5,431 nt of DNA, taken from an uncultured Collinsella sp. GTDB lineage: Bacteria > Actinomycetota > Coriobacteriia > Coriobacteriales > Coriobacteriaceae. Where the stretch lies: positions 1 to 5,431 of the forward strand of contig CABSNH010000112.1 in assembly GCA_902478985.1 (NCBI GenBank), given 5' to 3'. Positions 4,542 to 5,431 of the stretch are shown here, piece after piece; position 1 is the first letter of the stretch, and each line of letters begins with the position of its first letter. The notes below the pieces were generated by a model. That model was not told the origin of the DNA. It ran no database searches and was given only the letters and a program-made list of their open reading frames with translations. The position numbers and the translations under genes are program-made.

Positions 4542-5249
4542 ATGGCTAAGCATGGTAAGAGCTATAACGCCGCTGCCGAGAAGATCGACCGCGCCACGCT
4601 CTACACCCCCCTTCAGGCTGCCAAGCTCATCAAGGAGCTCGACACCGCCAAGTTCGACGAGACCGTCGAGGCTCACTTCCGTCTGGGCATCGATACTCGT
4701 AAGGCTGACCAGAACATCCGTGGTTCCATCTCCCTGCCCCACGGCACCGGCAAGACCGTTCGTGTTGCCGTCTTCGCCGAGGGCGAGAAGGCCCGTGAGG
4801 CTGAGGCTGCCGGCGCCGACATCATCGGTTCCGACGAGCTCGTCGCCCAGATTCAGAAGGGCGAGATCAACTTCGACGCCGCTATCGCTACGCCGAACAT
4901 GATGGCCAAGGTTGGCCGCATCGGTAAGATCCTTGGTCCCCGTGGCCTCATGCCGAACCCCAAGCTCGGCACCGTGACCATGGACGTCGCCAAGATGGTC
5001 TCCGAGCTCAAGGCTGGCCGCGTTGAGTACCGCGCCGACCGCTACGGCATCTGCCACGTGCCCCTGGGCAAGAAGTCCTTCTCTGAGCAGCAGCTCGTCG
5101 AGAACTACGCTGCCCTGTACACCGAGATTCTGCGCGTCAAGCCCTCTTCTGCTAAGGGCAAGTACGTCAAGTCCATCTCCGTGTCTTCCACCATGGGCCC
5201 TGGCGTCAAGGTCGATCCCGCTGTCCAGCGTGACTTCCTGGCTGAGTAA
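4542..5249 (+). CDS. rplA: 50S ribosomal protein L1
   Basis: L1 forms the mobile stalk that moves deacylated tRNA out of the E site, and in many bacteria represses its own operon. The product is 235 residues, the usual length. The signature LGPRGLMPNPKLGTV is at 131-145 in the inserted second domain (about 68-159). Phe38 and the Thr217-Met218-Gly219 group, known RNA-contact positions in bacterial L1, are present. The ATG at 4542 is eight bases after AGGAGG (4528-4533); an in-frame ATG at 4536 would leave only two bases. A strong terminator follows, so rplJ and rplL, which follow rplA in many bacteria, are not part of this transcript. Confidence 0.98.
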   Translation: MAKHGKSYNAAAEKIDRATLYTPLQAAKLIKELDTAKFDETVEAHFRLGIDTRKADQNIRGSISLPHGTGKTVRVAVFAEGEKAREAEAAGADIIGSDELVAQIQKGEINFDAAIATPNMMAKVGRIGKILGPRGLMPNPKLGTVTMDVAKMVSELKAGRVEYRADRYGICHVPLGKKSFSEQQLVENYAALYTEILRVKPSSAKGKYVKSISVSSTMGPGVKVDPAVQRDFLAE

Positions 5250-5285
5250 CTGCTAGTTACTGCCTGAGTACAGCAAGCATTGCTA

Positions 5286-5326
5286 AAGAAACCCGGTTCT
5301 GCCTTGTGCAGGACCGGGTTTCTTGC
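5286..5326 (+). terminator. Rho-independent terminator after rplA
   Basis: The arm at 5286-5302 (containing AAACCCGGTTCTGC) pairs with 5308-5324 (GCAGGACCGGGTTT then CTT), seventeen pairs with one G-T, and loop CTTGT. The T-rich 3' arm serves as the U tract. The core AACCCGG/CCGGGTT is shared with the tuf terminator. Confidence 0.93.
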
Positions 5327-5337
5327 TATCGCGTCAA

Positions 5338-5376
5338 AACCACCATAAAGGGGACAGTGTCCCCTTTATGGTGGTT
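5338..5376. repeat. 39-bp perfect palindrome (REP-like)
   Basis: AACCACCATAAAGGGGACA (5338-5356) is the exact reverse complement of 5358-5376 around the single base G5357. The core GGGGACAGTGTCCCC resembles repeats I recall from many bacterial genomes in association with REP-type elements, but I cannot confirm copy number here. It lies 11 bases past the rplA terminator and could form a cruciform or an RNA hairpin readable from either strand. Confidence 0.75.
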
Positions 5377-5431
5377 GGGACTGCGGACGATTTCTTGGAC
5401 CGTTACGCGGCCCTTCCCAGCGCGGCGCGGA
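5368..5431 (+). CDS. Possible 5' end of an unidentified gene, cut by the window edge
   Basis: From ATG at 5368 an open frame begins MVVGTADDFLDRYAAL and runs to the window end without a stop, 21 codons. Its composition is protein-like. However, the start lies inside the palindromic repeat, no ribosome binding site precedes it, and the other frames here are also short and partly open. On the - strand the frame reading GKGRVTVQEIVRSP is likewise open across 5377-5431. Product unknown; the true frame cannot be decided from this fragment. Confidence 0.2.
   Translation, partial: MVVGTADDFLDRYAALPSAAR

Noticed and set aside
3606..5057. Long open frame (483 codons) on the - strand across nusG, rplK and rplA
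   Set aside because: It is antisense to three unmistakable genes and follows their codon bias; no independent start signal or family match.

Overview
The window is a translation and transcription locus from a high-GC Gram-positive-like bacterium. Third codon positions are strongly C/G biased, and every intact gene lies on the + strand. The order tRNA-Tyr, tRNA-Thr, tRNA-Met, tuf, rpmG, tRNA-Trp, secE, nusG, rplK, rplA, together with a 178-residue NusG, a lysine-rich single-span SecE and abundant palindromic intergenic repeats, suggests an actinobacterial gut lineage such as Coriobacteriia (Collinsella or a relative). That assignment comes from recall and style, not from a database search.

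Layout. Positions 1-103 hold the 3' part of a tRNA-Thr(UGU) and its terminator. Positions 104-775 contain no convincing gene. They hold two families of inverted repeats: three 80-bp tandem hairpin units (151-370), then a nested palindrome built from GAGCGTGGA boxes (397-538). A less GC-rich stretch with two small perfect palindromes follows. A strong promoter (TTGACA, 18 nt, TATTAT; 776-805) starts a transcript carrying tRNA-Tyr, tRNA-Thr(GGU), tRNA-Met(CAU) and tuf (EF-Tu), which ends at the terminator at 2430-2466. A second promoter (2607-2634) shares 17 of 18 bases around its -35 box with the first. It drives rpmG (49 aa), tRNA-Trp, secE, nusG and probably rplK and rplA. A terminator-like hairpin lies between tRNA-Trp and secE, and a strong terminator follows rplA. 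A 39-bp near-perfect palindromic repeat and the possible start of another gene close the window.

How the genes work together. EF-Tu delivers aminoacyl-tRNAs, including those encoded beside it. L33, L11 and L1 are 50S proteins, SecE is part of the SecYEG translocon, and NusG couples RNA polymerase to termination factors and ribosomes. The linkage of tRNAs to tuf and of secE-nusG-rplKA is an old bacterial arrangement (compare E. coli thrU-tyrU-glyT-thrT-tufB). Here the tRNA group is split by repeats, and rplJL does not follow rplA directly.

The most interesting signals are an apparent 23S rRNA-like L1-binding element just upstream of rplA, the regularly phased hairpin repeats, the shared promoter context, and possible folding switches in the tuf leader. 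No new defence or mobile system was found; the genes themselves are ordinary core genes.
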